From: Pseudomonas sp. TH43
GTDB taxonomy: Bacteria; Pseudomonadota; Gammaproteobacteria; Pseudomonadales; Pseudomonadaceae
NCBI RefSeq assembly: GCF_016650635.1
Contig: NZ_JAEKFI010000001.1
Location: forward strand, 248,001 to 312,000
DNA: 64,000 bases
Reading direction: 5' to 3'
Positions 1 through 8,796 of this stretch are shown piece after piece; position 1 is the stretch's first letter; each line of letters begins with the position of its first letter. The position numbers were made by a program, and so were the translations under genes. The notes under the pieces were generated by a model. That model did no database searches. It was not told the origin of the DNA and was given only the letters and a program-made list of their open reading frames with translations.

Positions 1-13
1 TCGCCAGGGCTTT

Positions 14-760
14 TTACTGTGCGATAAACCCTCCGTCGACTACAAATTCAGCCCCTGTCGCAAACCGCGACTCTTCCGAAGCGAGAAACAGCGCCATATT
101 GGCGATGTCGATCGCTTCGCCCAAAAAGCCGATGGGGTGCAACTTCGCAAGCCGTTCCAGTTCGGCCGTGTCATTCCCGATCATCGGCGTCACGATGTAT
201 CCAGGATGAATACTGTTGACCCGAATCCTGTAGCCACTTCGGCCCGCATGCAGAGCCGCTGATTTGGTGAGGTTGCGGATGGCTCCCTTGCCGGCGCAGT
301 AAGCGGCATATTCCGGATGGCCGACGATGCCTTCTATCGAAGACAGATTGATGATCGAGCCTCCACTGTTTCTCAGGTACTTGAACCCGTGCTTTATGCC
401 GAAGAAAGTGCCGTGCAGGTTTACCGAAAGTTCTTTGTTCCAATCTTCAAAGCTCATGGTTTCGACGCTACCCGGCAATGCTATGCCGGCACTGTTCATC
501 ACAACATCGACGAATCCGAAACGCGCCACGGTCGCTTCGAACGCGCTGACCCAATTGTCTTCAACGCGTACATCCAGTGGAATGAACAGCGCTTCGCCAC
601 CCATTTCTTGTATGGCCTCAAGTACGCCGCCAGCCCTCGCACCATCGATATCGCACAAGGCAATCCTGGCGCCTTCTTCTGCAAAACGGATAGCGCTCGC
701 GGCGCCTATACCCGATGCTGCGCCGGAAATCAGCGCGACTTTGCCCTGAAGCCTGTTCAT
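14..760 (-). CDS. SDR family NAD(P)-dependent oxidoreductase
   Basis: This is a classical short-chain dehydrogenase of 248 aa, the usual family length, probably acting on an alcohol/ketone pair in the cytoplasm. The N-terminal cofactor motif GAASGIG (about residues 13-19), the NSAG motif near residue 89, a Ser at 140-141 and the catalytic Tyr154-x3-Lys158 (YCAGK) are all visible. Its ATG overlaps the TGA of the upstream imine-reductase-like gene by 4 nt, so the two are translationally coupled. It belongs to the accessory catabolic cluster that runs to about 11.9 kb. The substrate cannot be read from the sequence. Confidence 0.93.
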   Translation of the reverse strand: MNRLQGKVALISGAASGIGAASAIRFAEEGARIALCDIDGARAGGVLEAIQEMGGEALFIPLDVRVEDNWVSAFEATVARFGFVDVVMNSAGIALPGSVETMSFEDWNKELSVNLHGTFFGIKHGFKYLRNSGGSIINLSSIEGIVGHPEYAAYCAGKGAIRNLTKSAALHAGRSGYRIRVNSIHPGYIVTPMIGNDTAELERLAKLHPIGFLGEAIDIANMALFLASEESRFATGAEFVVDGGFIAQ

Positions 761-1641
761 CGTGTTTGACCTGCGGCTAGAAGGTGGCTGGCGTAGGTGG
801 CGGCTATCCCGAGATGGCCGCGGCCCTCAGCCACGGCCATTTCCATACAGTGAAGGTTGGCGGTGAAGAGGCTGGCGCGCTGCCCGCAATCGAGCATGGT
901 CTGGCGCCAGGACTTCACTGCCGCCACATAGATTGAAAGGGTCGCCTGGTCTGTTCGATAGTCATTAGACTTGTGGTGTTTAATGACCGCGGTCAGTTCA
1001 GTCTTGAGCAGTTCAAGAAAGTAATCCAGGCAGTCTTCGAGTGGTTCGATACCGACGCCAGCCTTCCCGGCGAAGTCCAAGGCCTCCAGAAAAGCGCCGA
1101 TACCGGTGTTGTAAAATGCACCGGCCATGGCAGCGTCCAACACATTGGCCGCGCAGGCTAACTCGCCTATCCAGCGCGAAGCAGCGCCGGGCAATTGCAA
1201 CAGAGGTTTATGCCGCGACCAGATATCCTTGGGTCCCGAATAGTGGATCAACCTGCTATCCCGGCCAATATCGTCAGGGTAGGCCTCTATCGCCGCCTCA
1301 AGATAATGCCCTCCCTGAGAATTGATGTAGGCCTGTAGCTCGTTGGCGTCTTTCGCCGAACCGGTCATGAAATTGATAAAGTCGCGGCCTGCGATCAAAT
1401 GTTCATGTCCCTCCATGACGCTTCTGAAAACGCTGTAATCCAGCAATACGACCAGCACCAGAGAGTTGGTCTCCAGCGCCGACACCAGGCTGGGCGCTGC
1501 TTGTGCTCCGTTTTTGACTAAGGCAGCGCACCTCTCAGGGGAGCGGTTCCATACCGTCACCGCCACGCCGCGATTCAGATAGCAACTCGCTAAAGCAGAA
1601 CCCATCAGGCCTGTACCGAGCAGCGTGAGTTGTTGAGCCAT
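757..1641 (-). CDS. Imine-reductase-like NAD(P)-dependent oxidoreductase
   Basis: The protein is a 6-phosphogluconate/beta-hydroxyacid-dehydrogenase fold enzyme closest in pattern to imine reductases. An N-terminal Rossmann motif GTGLMG is followed by WNRS, where the Arg suggests NADPH. The motif AYPDDIG lies mid-protein, and an Asp in the long helix (VLDAAMAG) sits where imine reductases carry their catalytic Asp. I chose the ATG at 1641 because AGGGG lies about 9 nt upstream and the Rossmann fold begins directly after it; an in-frame extension to 1764 adds unrelated residues. It heads a two-gene operon with the SDR. A TGCC-N6-GGNTA site lies 70 bp upstream. A paralogue lies at 8797-9672. 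Confidence 0.9.
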   Translation of the reverse strand: MAQQLTLLGTGLMGSALASCYLNRGVAVTVWNRSPERCAALVKNGAQAAPSLVSALETNSLVLVVLLDYSVFRSVMEGHEHLIAGRDFINFMTGSAKDANELQAYINSQGGHYLEAAIEAYPDDIGRDSRLIHYSGPKDIWSRHKPLLQLPGAASRWIGELACAANVLDAAMAGAFYNTGIGAFLEALDFAGKAGVGIEPLEDCLDYFLELLKTELTAVIKHHKSNDYRTDQATLSIYVAAVKSWRQTMLDCGQRASLFTANLHCMEMAVAEGRGHLGIAATYASHLLAAGQTR

Positions 1642-1710
1642 GATATTCCCCTGAGGTAATCGCATTGATGTCGCCTGCACCGAAATGTACGCTTCAGCGC
1701 TAATACGGCT

Positions 1711-1725
1711 TATCCGAAATTGGCA
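1711..1725 (-). promoter_or_regulatory. Candidate AraC/XylS-type operator (TGCC-N6-GGATA)
   Basis: On the minus strand this reads TGCC-AATTTC-GGATA, one base from the XylS/BenR half-site TGCA-N6-GGNTA. It points at the imine-reductase-like gene and ends 70 bp before its start, where an AraC-type activator would touch the -35 region. Four more matches occur in this cluster. Confidence 0.55.
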
Positions 1726-1740
1726 ACTCGACGGGTGCGG

Positions 1741-1780
1741 CTTACGCGCACCTGTAGTGAGCAATTCGGATGGGCGTAAG
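1741..1780. promoter_or_regulatory. Inverted repeat in the divergent TetR promoter region
   Basis: CTTACGC at 1741-1747 is inverted as GCGTAAG at 1774-1780. A second imperfect pair, ATCCGAAA at 1712-1719 and ATTCGGAT at 1764-1771, partly overlaps it. Such symmetry just before a TetR gene commonly marks its own operator, but binding is inference here. Confidence 0.3.
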
Positions 1781-1812
1781 ATGCGGTAACGCGATAAAGG
1801 AGCAGCCAGGGC

Positions 1813-2469
1813 GTGCTATCAGAACGCGGTGGAATCAAAGATGGGGACGCCAGCCCCTACAGTCGTGCCGGCAAGCGGCTCAAGAAGATTGAAGACATCA
1901 ACGATGCCGCCGCGATGGTCTTCGTCCGCGACGGCTATGCCCAGTTCTCCGCCCGCAAGGTCGCCAAGGAGTTAGGGATCAGCCTGAACAACCTTCAGCA
2001 CTACTGTGGCAATACCGAGAATCTTTGTCGCCAGATGATAGCGGCAAAGCTGGGCCACTATGTCGCGTCGGTGAACCAGTTGGTCGAACAAGCCCGCGCC
2101 GAGACGCCAATCGAAAAGTTGGCGGTGGCTATCCGCGAAAACTCCGCAGCCACGCTGGACTCCGTCACCGGCAAATTCTTTTTCCAGATGGGTGCGCTGG
2201 CCAGTCACGACGCGTCTATCAAGGCATTGATGATTGAACAGTACGATCAGTTTCTTATGGGCTTTTGCCGGTTGATCACTGAGATCAGCCCCCAATTGCC
2301 AAACGATCAGGTGCGTACTTACGCCGCACTGATCGCGACGCAAATCGATGGGATCTTCTTTTATCAGGACCAGCTAAACCCGACATCCGGCGTTCGCGAG
2401 CAAATGGTCGAAACGGCGATCGCTTTATGGACGACCATTCTAATGCCCGCGAAGGCCGAGCCCCTTTAA
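1813..2469 (+). CDS. TetR/AcrR family transcriptional regulator
   Basis: The protein has 218 aa with an N-terminal TetR helix-turn-helix at about residues 24-72 (AAAMVFVRDGY, then FSARKVAKELGIS and LQHYCGN, with His-Tyr as is common in the recognition helix). The C-terminal ligand-binding half is not diagnostic. It starts at GTG 1813, supported by AAAGGAG 10 nt upstream. It is divergent from the imine reductase/SDR operon and probably regulates it or itself. It could be the effector sensor that works alongside the AraC regulator at 7757. Confidence 0.9.
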   Translation: MLSERGGIKDGDASPYSRAGKRLKKIEDINDAAAMVFVRDGYAQFSARKVAKELGISLNNLQHYCGNTENLCRQMIAAKLGHYVASVNQLVEQARAETPIEKLAVAIRENSAATLDSVTGKFFFQMGALASHDASIKALMIEQYDQFLMGFCRLITEISPQLPNDQVRTYAALIATQIDGIFFYQDQLNPTSGVREQMVETAIALWTTILMPAKAEPL

Positions 2470-2481
2470 CCACCCGGCGAC

Positions 2482-4623
2482 TCAGATTTTGAAGTGGCCG
2501 ACTTTCTGTTCAAGGGTTTTGGCCAGTTGGTCCAAGTGGACGCTGACGGTTTCCATTATTTCTGCATTCTCTGCCAGTGTCCGAGCAAAGTCCCTGATGT
2601 TGCTGACGTTGGTGCTGACTTCATCCGCCACATTGCTCTGCTCTTCAGTAGCCGTGGCAATCTGCAGCGTCAAATCGCTGATTTTCTCAACCCCGACGCT
2701 CATTTGCCCCAGTGCGTGGCCTACCTTGGCAAACTCTTCGACCGTGGTGCTGGTCAGTGCATGGCTCACACTCATCGCCGCAACGACATTGTCGGTATTG
2801 TGCTGGAGCGTTTCGATGACGAGTTGGCTCCGGGTGACAGATTCTTGGGTGCGTCGTGCCAGCGTGCGAACCTCGTCTGCAACGACCGCGAAACCACGGC
2901 CTGCCTGACCTGCTCGCGCAGCCTCGATGGCGGCATTCAAGGCGAGGAGGTTAGTTTGCTCGGCGATTCCCCGTATGACTTCCAGCACCGAACTGATTTC
3001 GGTGCTGCTGTCAGCGAGCGTTCTGACCTCCGACATGTTTTGCGCCATGCCAAGGGACAGCTTCTGGATGGTTTGGCTAGCGCTGACAATGATTTGGTCT
3101 GCGTGTGATCCAGCTCGGTGGCTGTCTTGTGCAGAATCGGCGGCGTAGCCTGTGTTTCGTGCCATTTCCTGGGCCGTTGCGGCCATTTCATTCGACGCTG
3201 TAGCGACCTGGTCAACCTCGTTGGCCTGTGCGCGCAACTGGCTGCGGGTGGCGTGCGCAATCGTTGCCGCATGCTGAGTGGCCTCACGCGTTTGCCCCGC
3301 AGCGGCATGGATCTCTTTGATCAAATGATGCAACTGGTCCAGAAAACGGTTGAAGCCGTTTGAAAGCTCACCCAGTTCGTTGGGCTGGTAATAGTTGATC
3401 CGCCGAGTCAGGTCGCCGTCGCCGCTGGCGATGTTCTTGATCATTTGCGTGATCAGCTGAAGCGGCCGCAGCGATTTATGAATGACCAGTGCGCACAGTG
3501 CCAGGCCTAAGGCCCCCAGCACGGAGGCCGAAACCAGCATGTGCCACGTACTCAGATGCTGTCTGGTATCGAGTTGGTCTGCCAGTTTCTCGGAGGGGGC
3601 CATCAGCGTATCCCAAGGCACATCGATCTTTACGGCCCAGGGGGCGGAATTTTCAATGGGCGAGAAGGGCAGTGACAGTTGGAAGTTGCCTTGTTCACGC
3701 GCCAGCACCACACCCGATTCGAAAGTTCCACGCTGAAATCGGGCACCATAATCAGGCCAGATTTCTGAAGCGGGCTTGCCCGTTGTTTTCGCTGAAGCGC
3801 TGTTGGCGGCGATGATCCCGGTATCGCTGACGATACTCACCGTCGAGTGTCCGTTGTAGATGCCCCGAGCCAGCGCCACACTTTGTTCCTGAAGGTCGTT
3901 CAGGCTCAAGTCCACCACCAGCACCCCAACGTATTTACCCTTTTCCACATAAGGCAAAGCCAGCGAAACCAGCCCTTCGGTGTGCCCATTCAACGTGTCG
4001 AAGTAAGGCGCGGTGATGCAAGGCTTGAGTGTGCTTTTCGAACAACTGTACCAATAGTTCATCGGTTGGCCACTGGCGTTGAGCTGGTCGCCATTGATGG
4101 CTTTTTCGTCCAGGGCAGTCAGTTCGAAGTCAATGCTGCCGTAACGCGAGTAGTAGGTTGAAAAGCGTCCGGTTTCGTTTGAACCGAACTCAGCCTTACC
4201 CTTGAAGTCCAGATCCTCTCCGCCCGCCTGGCCGGGTTCGAACGCAACGTACAACCCCAGGAAAGCGGGGTTGGAGACGATCGCTCGATGGATACTTTTA
4301 ACCATGTCGCGGCGCAGGTTTTCAGCGTTGATCCTGCCCTCGGCATACTGGTCCCGCAGCGTGCTCATTTGCAGCGCCACAAGCTGCGCCAACTGGTTGG
4401 CATCGCTGAACTTGTTTTCGATACGTAATTGCTGGGCTTTGCCGGTACCGATCAATTGGTCGCGCGCGGCGATTTCCAAAAGTTCGGCGCTTTGCTTTCT
4501 GATCTCTTTGGAGGAGATTTTGCCTTGATAGAGGTTGATGGCTATGACACTTGCCAGCATGGTTAGCAGGCAAAGGCCCGTCAGGGTGAGCATCCTGAAT
4601 TTTATTGAATAAATCGATGGCAT
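2482..4623 (-). CDS. Methyl-accepting chemotaxis protein (dCache sensor)
   Basis: This is a transmembrane chemoreceptor of 713 aa. TM1 is at about residues 11-30, then comes a periplasmic dCache_1-type domain of about 330 residues, TM2 at about 365-385, a HAMP domain, and a cytoplasmic signalling hairpin with the highly conserved tip around [18 protein letters not shown]. The sensor keeps the Trp-Tyr pair of the amino-acid dCache motif (NYWY), but the Arg usually two residues earlier is Asn, so a ligand other than an ordinary amino acid is likely. Length and layout resemble TlpQ-type polyamine/histamine receptors, which is only a hint. Its position between the regulators and the NCS1 permease suggests taxis towards the compound used by this cluster. 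Confidence 0.93.
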   Translation of the reverse strand: MPSIYSIKFRMLTLTGLCLLTMLASVIAINLYQGKISSKEIRKQSAELLEIAARDQLIGTGKAQQLRIENKFSDANQLAQLVALQMSTLRDQYAEGRINAENLRRDMVKSIHRAIVSNPAFLGLYVAFEPGQAGGEDLDFKGKAEFGSNETGRFSTYYSRYGSIDFELTALDEKAINGDQLNASGQPMNYWYSCSKSTLKPCITAPYFDTLNGHTEGLVSLALPYVEKGKYVGVLVVDLSLNDLQEQSVALARGIYNGHSTVSIVSDTGIIAANSASAKTTGKPASEIWPDYGARFQRGTFESGVVLAREQGNFQLSLPFSPIENSAPWAVKIDVPWDTLMAPSEKLADQLDTRQHLSTWHMLVSASVLGALGLALCALVIHKSLRPLQLITQMIKNIASGDGDLTRRINYYQPNELGELSNGFNRFLDQLHHLIKEIHAAAGQTREATQHAATIAHATRSQLRAQANEVDQVATASNEMAATAQEMARNTGYAADSAQDSHRAGSHADQIIVSASQTIQKLSLGMAQNMSEVRTLADSSTEISSVLEVIRGIAEQTNLLALNAAIEAARAGQAGRGFAVVADEVRTLARRTQESVTRSQLVIETLQHNTDNVVAAMSVSHALTSTTVEEFAKVGHALGQMSVGVEKISDLTLQIATATEEQSNVADEVSTNVSNIRDFARTLAENAEIMETVSVHLDQLAKTLEQKVGHFKI

Positions 4624-4664
4624 GCGCAGCGCCTTTTTTGGCTATAGGTAACTATGTGCACCGC

Positions 4665-4692
4665 AAAAAAAAGGGCGCCAATAAGACGCCCC
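4665..4692 (-). terminator. Rho-independent terminator of the NCS1 permease operon
   Basis: On the minus strand, GGGCGTC and GGCGCCC form a 7-bp stem with one T-G pair around a TTATT loop. Eight T residues follow. It lies between the permease stop and the chemoreceptor start, so the two are separate transcription units. Confidence 0.85.
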
Positions 4693-4752
4693 AAAAGGGA
4701 ACCATATGCCGGGTCAGCGGAAGCTGGGCATCGGCTGGGTTGCAGCAGGGCG

Positions 4753-6246
4753 TTAGAGGCTGACCTTCATGGCGCCGGGCCCTGGAATAGGGTCAAGTGT
4801 GGGGCGGCTACTGAGCGCCGTTCCTTTTGTGTAGTGACCTTTGCCCAATGGCGCCACGATGAACCTTACCGCCAGGTAATACGCGGCGCCCGAAAGGGCG
4901 ATGACCGGAATGGATGCACCGAGGTAGCGGAACGCCCCATTCATCGCCACCGTCACCGGATCGTACATCGCCAGATAACCCACCACGGCGACAACGCTGA
5001 TGCCGACGGCAACCCAATTTACCCCGCCCCAATAGGCGTAGTGACTGTTACGCGTGGCAAACAGGCTGGGCGCGTCCAGTTGTTCGCGTCGCAGAATGAA
5101 GTAGTCCACCAATGTGATGCCTGAGATGCCGACGAACATTACGCCGTTGTACGACAGCCAGCTCATTACCTTGGACAGTAGCCATTCGGTCTCGAAGGCA
5201 AAATACACGCCGGGCAGCAGGAGCAGCGCGAGCAGCAGTTCCCATTTCAATCGCGCGAAAAACTTCACCTGCTGAATGGAAACCCCGGCCAGGTAAATCA
5301 TCACCACCATGGTCGCAATGTTGGCCGTCAGGACAATGCTCATCACGATGGATCCGAACACCGGGCCGCCAACGGCAATCATCCAGATAGTCGGGTCGTA
5401 GGTCCCCGCGCTGATCGCAGCGAGAGCCGCGACAGTTGATACGACAGCTGCGCCGAGGATCCCCACGCCAATGATCGAGGGGCCCATGACATGGTGTTTG
5501 CTTTTGACCAGGCGCGTCAGGCCCCCCATGATCGGCCACCACGTCATTGAGTTGGAAACGCCAAACTCGACCGCGAGTGCCAAACCCTGTACGGGATCAT
5601 GGGAGAGCATCTGGTCCTGCGGCACCTGGGTGTGCCACAGGCTGTCAAACCCGAACTTATGCACAAGAATGCCGAACATCACCAAGGTGATCAGCATGTG
5701 CAACGGGCCGATATAGCCATTGAGGCGCTCGAAGAATTTCGGTCCCTTGCAGGCGATAAGCCAGACAACGAAGAGCGCCAGCAACGCCACGCCGATGACC
5801 AGATGCTCATGTGAGTCTCCGGTGACCTGGGTGCCTGTGACTGTCGCTGCAACGTTTGCTGCACCCCTGGCAGTCAGCGCCTCGACCACATAAGACCAGC
5901 CGATCAAGGTGGACATAAGACCAAACAGCGGCACCACAATGCCGCGATAGCCAAAAGATGCCTTGGCGATATCAATCGGGTCGGTGCCGTATTTGTAGCT
6001 GGGTACTCCAGACGCGAGCGACACCAGCGCCATGCCGATAATCAGGCCAATCACGTAGCCCATGACACCAAGCCGCCAATCCCCGACATAGGGCAGGTAG
6101 CTGCCAATCAGGAATGCCCAGGTGGCTGCGCTGAATGCGCAGCAGGTCCACAGGAACGAACCATAGGATTTGTACACGCGGTTGCCCGACAGAACCGGCA
6201 ACCGGCCCGCGAGGGCTTCTTGTTCGACGCTATTTGACGTGCTCAT
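4753..6246 (-). CDS. NCS1 family nucleobase/cytosine-type permease
   Basis: This is an inner-membrane transporter of 497 aa with about 12 hydrophobic segments. The N-terminal pattern (SGNRVYKSYGSFLW), the PSYKYGTDPIDIAKASFG loop and the length fit the nucleobase:cation symporter-1 family, whose members import cytosine, purines, hydantoins, allantoin or related N-heterocycles. I chose ATG 6246 because AGGAG lies 6-7 nt upstream; an in-frame extension to 6348 lacks membrane character. The start overlaps the stop of the 73-aa membrane protein by 4 nt, so they are coupled. It is the likely uptake system of the cluster; the exact substrate is not determinable. Confidence 0.92.
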   Translation of the reverse strand: MSTSNSVEQEALAGRLPVLSGNRVYKSYGSFLWTCCAFSAATWAFLIGSYLPYVGDWRLGVMGYVIGLIIGMALVSLASGVPSYKYGTDPIDIAKASFGYRGIVVPLFGLMSTLIGWSYVVEALTARGAANVAATVTGTQVTGDSHEHLVIGVALLALFVVWLIACKGPKFFERLNGYIGPLHMLITLVMFGILVHKFGFDSLWHTQVPQDQMLSHDPVQGLALAVEFGVSNSMTWWPIMGGLTRLVKSKHHVMGPSIIGVGILGAAVVSTVAALAAISAGTYDPTIWMIAVGGPVFGSIVMSIVLTANIATMVVMIYLAGVSIQQVKFFARLKWELLLALLLLPGVYFAFETEWLLSKVMSWLSYNGVMFVGISGITLVDYFILRREQLDAPSLFATRNSHYAYWGGVNWVAVGISVVAVVGYLAMYDPVTVAMNGAFRYLGASIPVIALSGAAYYLAVRFIVAPLGKGHYTKGTALSSRPTLDPIPGPGAMKVSL

Positions 6247-6464
6247 GCCGTTGCTCCTACAGCCAGCAAGGTGCCGATCCACAGAACGGCCCCCAAAAGG
6301 ATCCAGAAGGAAGCCTCTCGAACGAGTGGGGCGGCACTGCTCCAGCATTCGGATTGCGTGTGTTCAGGCTGATTCATGGCTTCCAGTTGTTTCAACAGAT
6401 CCGTGTTCAAGCTTTCGCTTGTAGTCATCATTCCTGTGCCGTGTCCAACGTCAGCTTTGCTCAT
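6243..6464 (-). CDS. Small single-pass membrane protein upstream of the permease
   Basis: The 73-aa protein has a polar N-terminus (about residues 1-50) and one hydrophobic C-terminal helix (FWILLGAVLWIGTLLAVGA). Its TGA overlaps the permease ATG (ATGA), which implies co-translation. An AGAGAG ribosome-binding-like sequence lies about 7 nt before the ATG. I do not recognise a family. The arrangement resembles small auxiliary membrane subunits encoded just before their transporters, so a role in permease stability or regulation is possible but unproven. Confidence 0.75.
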   Translation of the reverse strand: MSKADVGHGTGMMTTSESLNTDLLKQLEAMNQPEHTQSECWSSAAPLVREASFWILLGAVLWIGTLLAVGATA

Positions 6465-6561
6465 GTCGTTGCTCTCTGGACGTGTGCTTGCGAGGCCGTC
6501 CGCTTTGGCTGTTTTAGAGAATTATTATGGCAGCGGTACTCAGTGTTGCCGGCCGCGGGGT

Positions 6562-6603
6562 GAGTGCGACCTGGATTCAGCCTACGCCGGGCGAGTGCGA
6601 CCT
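6562..6603. repeat. Direct repeat GAGTGCGACCT, 31-bp period
   Basis: Two perfect 11-bp copies lie at 6562-6572 and 6593-6603, three helical turns apart, in the divergent region between the small membrane protein/permease operon and the SDR at 6710. The spacing would place two bound proteins on one DNA face. It may be a further regulator site. Confidence 0.5.
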
Positions 6604-6605
6604 CG

Positions 6606-6620
6606 TATCCGTTTTTGGCA
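6606..6620 (-). promoter_or_regulatory. Candidate AraC/XylS-type operator (TGCC-N6-GGATA)
   Basis: The minus strand reads TGCC-AAAAAC-GGATA and points towards the small membrane protein/permease operon, 142 bp from its first start codon. It lies 11 bp from an oppositely oriented copy serving the SDR, as expected for a shared divergent control region. Confidence 0.5.
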
Positions 6621-6631
6621 ATCCGTCCGCT

Positions 6632-6646
6632 TGCCGATATTGGCTA
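6632..6646 (+). promoter_or_regulatory. Candidate AraC/XylS-type operator (TGCC-N6-GGCTA)
   Basis: The plus strand reads TGCC-GATATT-GGCTA, ending 64 bp before the SDR start at 6710. That distance is nearly the same as in the cupin operon (63 bp) and the first imine-reductase operon (70 bp). Confidence 0.55.
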
Positions 6647-6709
6647 CAGTCAGTGACCTGCTCGACGCTACGTTAGGCGCTCAGCCTCAAGAAAATGTGG
6701 AGCGTGCCC

Positions 6710-7474
6710 ATGAACAATGAAGAGCATCTAGTAGTTATTTCCGGAGCGGGCTCCGGTATCGGCCAGGCAACGGCGATCCATTTTGCACAGCAGGGCTACA
6801 GCGTCATCGGTTGTGACCTGTCGGAGAGCGGGCTGCAGGAGACTGCCAACAAAGTAGAGATGGGAAGGTTCCTTTCACGGGTGGTGGATGTTTCTCAAGA
6901 ACACGAAGTACACGCACTGTTCGAGCGGGTGAAATCCTTCAACCTGGCGCTGCATGCGGTAGTGCCCTGCGCAGGCATCGCACGTACGGGGTTGGTTCAC
7001 GCGCTGTCGGGCCAGGACTGGGCGTTCATGCTAGGAGTGAACCTCACCGGGACTTGGTTGATGGCAAAGCATTCGATGCCGATTTTCATGGCGCAGCGGC
7101 GTGGGGCGTTTGTAGCTGTCGGGTCCGACGCATCGGTACGTGGCGCATCGGGTTACGCCGCTTACTGCGCGTCCAAGCACGGAGTATTGGGGCTGGTGCG
7201 GTGCCTGGCCCTGGACTACGGGCCTTGGGGTATCCGTAGCAATGTCGTATGCCCAGGCTTTGTGCAGACGCGGATGATGGACAGCCTGTTTGCCGAAGCC
7301 GATGACCCTGAGGCCGAAATGCAGGCCTATACCAAGGAGGTACCACTGGGGCGATTTGCCCGGCCTGATGAAGTCGCTAAGGTAATCTTTCACTTAGCTT
7401 CGGACGAGGCGAGCTATACCAACGGGATTGCCTACTCGTTAGACGGCGGTGCCACTTCCGGCCACTTTGGTTGA
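6710..7474 (+). CDS. SDR family oxidoreductase
   Basis: This is a classical SDR of 254 aa. The cofactor motif GAGSGIG lies at about residues 12-18, a Ser lies about 13 residues before the catalytic YCASK (Tyr-x3-Lys), and PGFVQTRM follows the active site. The usual NNAG motif is replaced by PCAG, so the structural Asn is missing, a minor oddity. ATG 6710 is chosen because GGAG lies 7 nt upstream; a start at 6695 would add five residues. It forms its own unit just before the AraC regulator and is a second SDR in the cluster, distinct from the one at 14-760. Confidence 0.92.
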   Translation: MNNEEHLVVISGAGSGIGQATAIHFAQQGYSVIGCDLSESGLQETANKVEMGRFLSRVVDVSQEHEVHALFERVKSFNLALHAVVPCAGIARTGLVHALSGQDWAFMLGVNLTGTWLMAKHSMPIFMAQRRGAFVAVGSDASVRGASGYAAYCASKHGVLGLVRCLALDYGPWGIRSNVVCPGFVQTRMMDSLFAEADDPEAEMQAYTKEVPLGRFARPDEVAKVIFHLASDEASYTNGIAYSLDGGATSGHFG

Positions 7475-7673
7475 TCCTTTGAAAGCCTCGACGTGAGTAG
7501 TTTCTTCCCGGTTAATCCGCAGCAAGTTGAGTAGATTTGCACCAATGTGGGTCGTCCGACCCAGTTTGTGGCGATTGCACCGTTTGATGGGTAAGACGGC
7601 TCCATTCCCGGGACGCCAAACGGTTTTCTTTTTCGGCTCGAAAGGTGCGCTCCAGACGCTTGCGTGTTTCATT

Positions 7674-7688
7674 CGCAGCTATTGGATA
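7674..7688 (+). promoter_or_regulatory. Weak AraC/XylS-like site before the regulator's own gene
   Basis: CGCA-GCTATT-GGATA resembles TGCA-N6-GGNTA with the first T replaced, and ends 69 bp before the AraC start at 7757. The match is weaker than the other five, but the distance fits, so autoregulation is possible. Confidence 0.3.
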
Positions 7689-7756
7689 GCAGGTCATCGA
7701 AGATCGGCACGAAGCTTGCGAACGGTCCCGCACCACCCGAGAAACGGCGAGATCGC

Positions 7757-8737
7757 ATGATGGTCCCTCTTAATCCTCAAAACGCTACCCAGTTTCGCTT
7801 TATGGAAAGCCATGATGCATTCGCGCACGCCGGGTGCCTGAGTGAATGGGAAGACAACCGTTACCATCAGTTGGAGAAAAAGGCGCCTTTTCATGGAGCC
7901 ATCGCCAGCCACTCCATCGCCGGGAAGATGCTAATCACTCGTGAGACCATGAATAGCCCATGTGTGGAGCAGATCTGCCATGTCCCGTTGGATTCGATCG
8001 TCATCGTCAACGTACGCTCAGAAGAAGATGTTTTGCTTAACGGTAGATATGTCAACGCGAACACGTTTCATGTCTCGTCGGGACGCTCTTTCCATGCAGT
8101 CGCCAAAGCACCTATCGAAGCGTTGATGTTGACCGTCAGCAAGGCGGCCTTTTTTGAGCGCTTCAACACTGAAGCGTTCTTGAATAGCGACTCCAAGCCT
8201 TTCGAAAGATTTGTTCAACCCGCAAGGGGCACCCAAGTCGATTTCGAATTGAATCTCAAGTCTCACCTGAGTGATGTCCAGGCTGGAATCGAGCAAAACC
8301 CACTTAGCGTCAGCCTGGAAAAGGTGTTTGACTGTGTACAGGAAATCCTGGATTTCGAGCGGTCCAGCTGTCTGGTGATTCCACCCTCAACCCGGTCGTA
8401 CATCGTGGAAAAGAGCTGTGAGTTCTTCGTCCAGCATGTCCAGGACGAGGGCATTGGCGTGCTGGACTTGTGTAATCATCTACGGATCAGCCGGCGGACG
8501 CTGCAATACAGTTTCGAGGACGTCTTGGGCATGACTCCCCTGAACTACTTGAGGTCGGTGCGCCTGAATATGGCCCGCAAGCTGCTGATGTCCTCACCCC
8601 GAGACACGATCCAAGGGGCTGCTTTGGATTCCGGCTTCAGCCATCTGGGGCGTTTTTCAAAGTACTATCAGGATTTTTACGGCGAGTTGCCTTCCGAGAC
8701 GCTCAGCCGCCTAGGGGCGCATCGGCGTCATCATTGA
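7757..8737 (+). CDS. AraC family regulator with XylS/BenR-like DNA-binding domain
   Basis: The protein has 326 aa. The N-terminal two thirds match the sensor half found in XylS-type regulators. The C-terminal double helix-turn-helix starts near SRRTLQYSFED and ends in GFSHLGRFSKYYQDFYGELP, very close in pattern to the XylS/BenR C-terminus (GFxHLGRFxxxYRxxFGELPS). XylS-type proteins activate aromatic and related catabolic operons at TGCA-N6-GGNTA sites, and near-identical sites lie upstream of at least five units here. Start 7757 (or 7760, the next Met) is uncertain because the ribosome binding site is weak; an in-frame extension to 7664 is less likely. It is probably the activator of the cluster. 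Confidence 0.9.
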   Translation: MMVPLNPQNATQFRFMESHDAFAHAGCLSEWEDNRYHQLEKKAPFHGAIASHSIAGKMLITRETMNSPCVEQICHVPLDSIVIVNVRSEEDVLLNGRYVNANTFHVSSGRSFHAVAKAPIEALMLTVSKAAFFERFNTEAFLNSDSKPFERFVQPARGTQVDFELNLKSHLSDVQAGIEQNPLSVSLEKVFDCVQEILDFERSSCLVIPPSTRSYIVEKSCEFFVQHVQDEGIGVLDLCNHLRISRRTLQYSFEDVLGMTPLNYLRSVRLNMARKLLMSSPRDTIQGAALDSGFSHLGRFSKYYQDFYGELPSETLSRLGAHRRHH

Positions 8738-8750
8738 ACCCGCACCCATG

Positions 8751-8783
8751 AAAAAGCCGGCTCTGTAAGCCGGCTTTTCTTTG
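8751..8783. terminator. Bidirectional Rho-independent terminator
   Basis: AGCCGGCT at 8755-8762 pairs with AGCCGGCT at 8768-8775 around CTGTA. T-rich sequence lies on the right and A-rich on the left. It separates the convergent AraC and imine-reductase genes and can serve both. Confidence 0.88.
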
Positions 8784-8796
8784 TCTTCGCCGAGAT

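Noticed and set aside
4630..4644. Near match CGCC-TTTTTT-GGCTA to the AraC-type operator.
   Set aside because: It has a mismatch in the conserved TGCC, overlaps the chemoreceptor ribosome binding region and points away from that gene.
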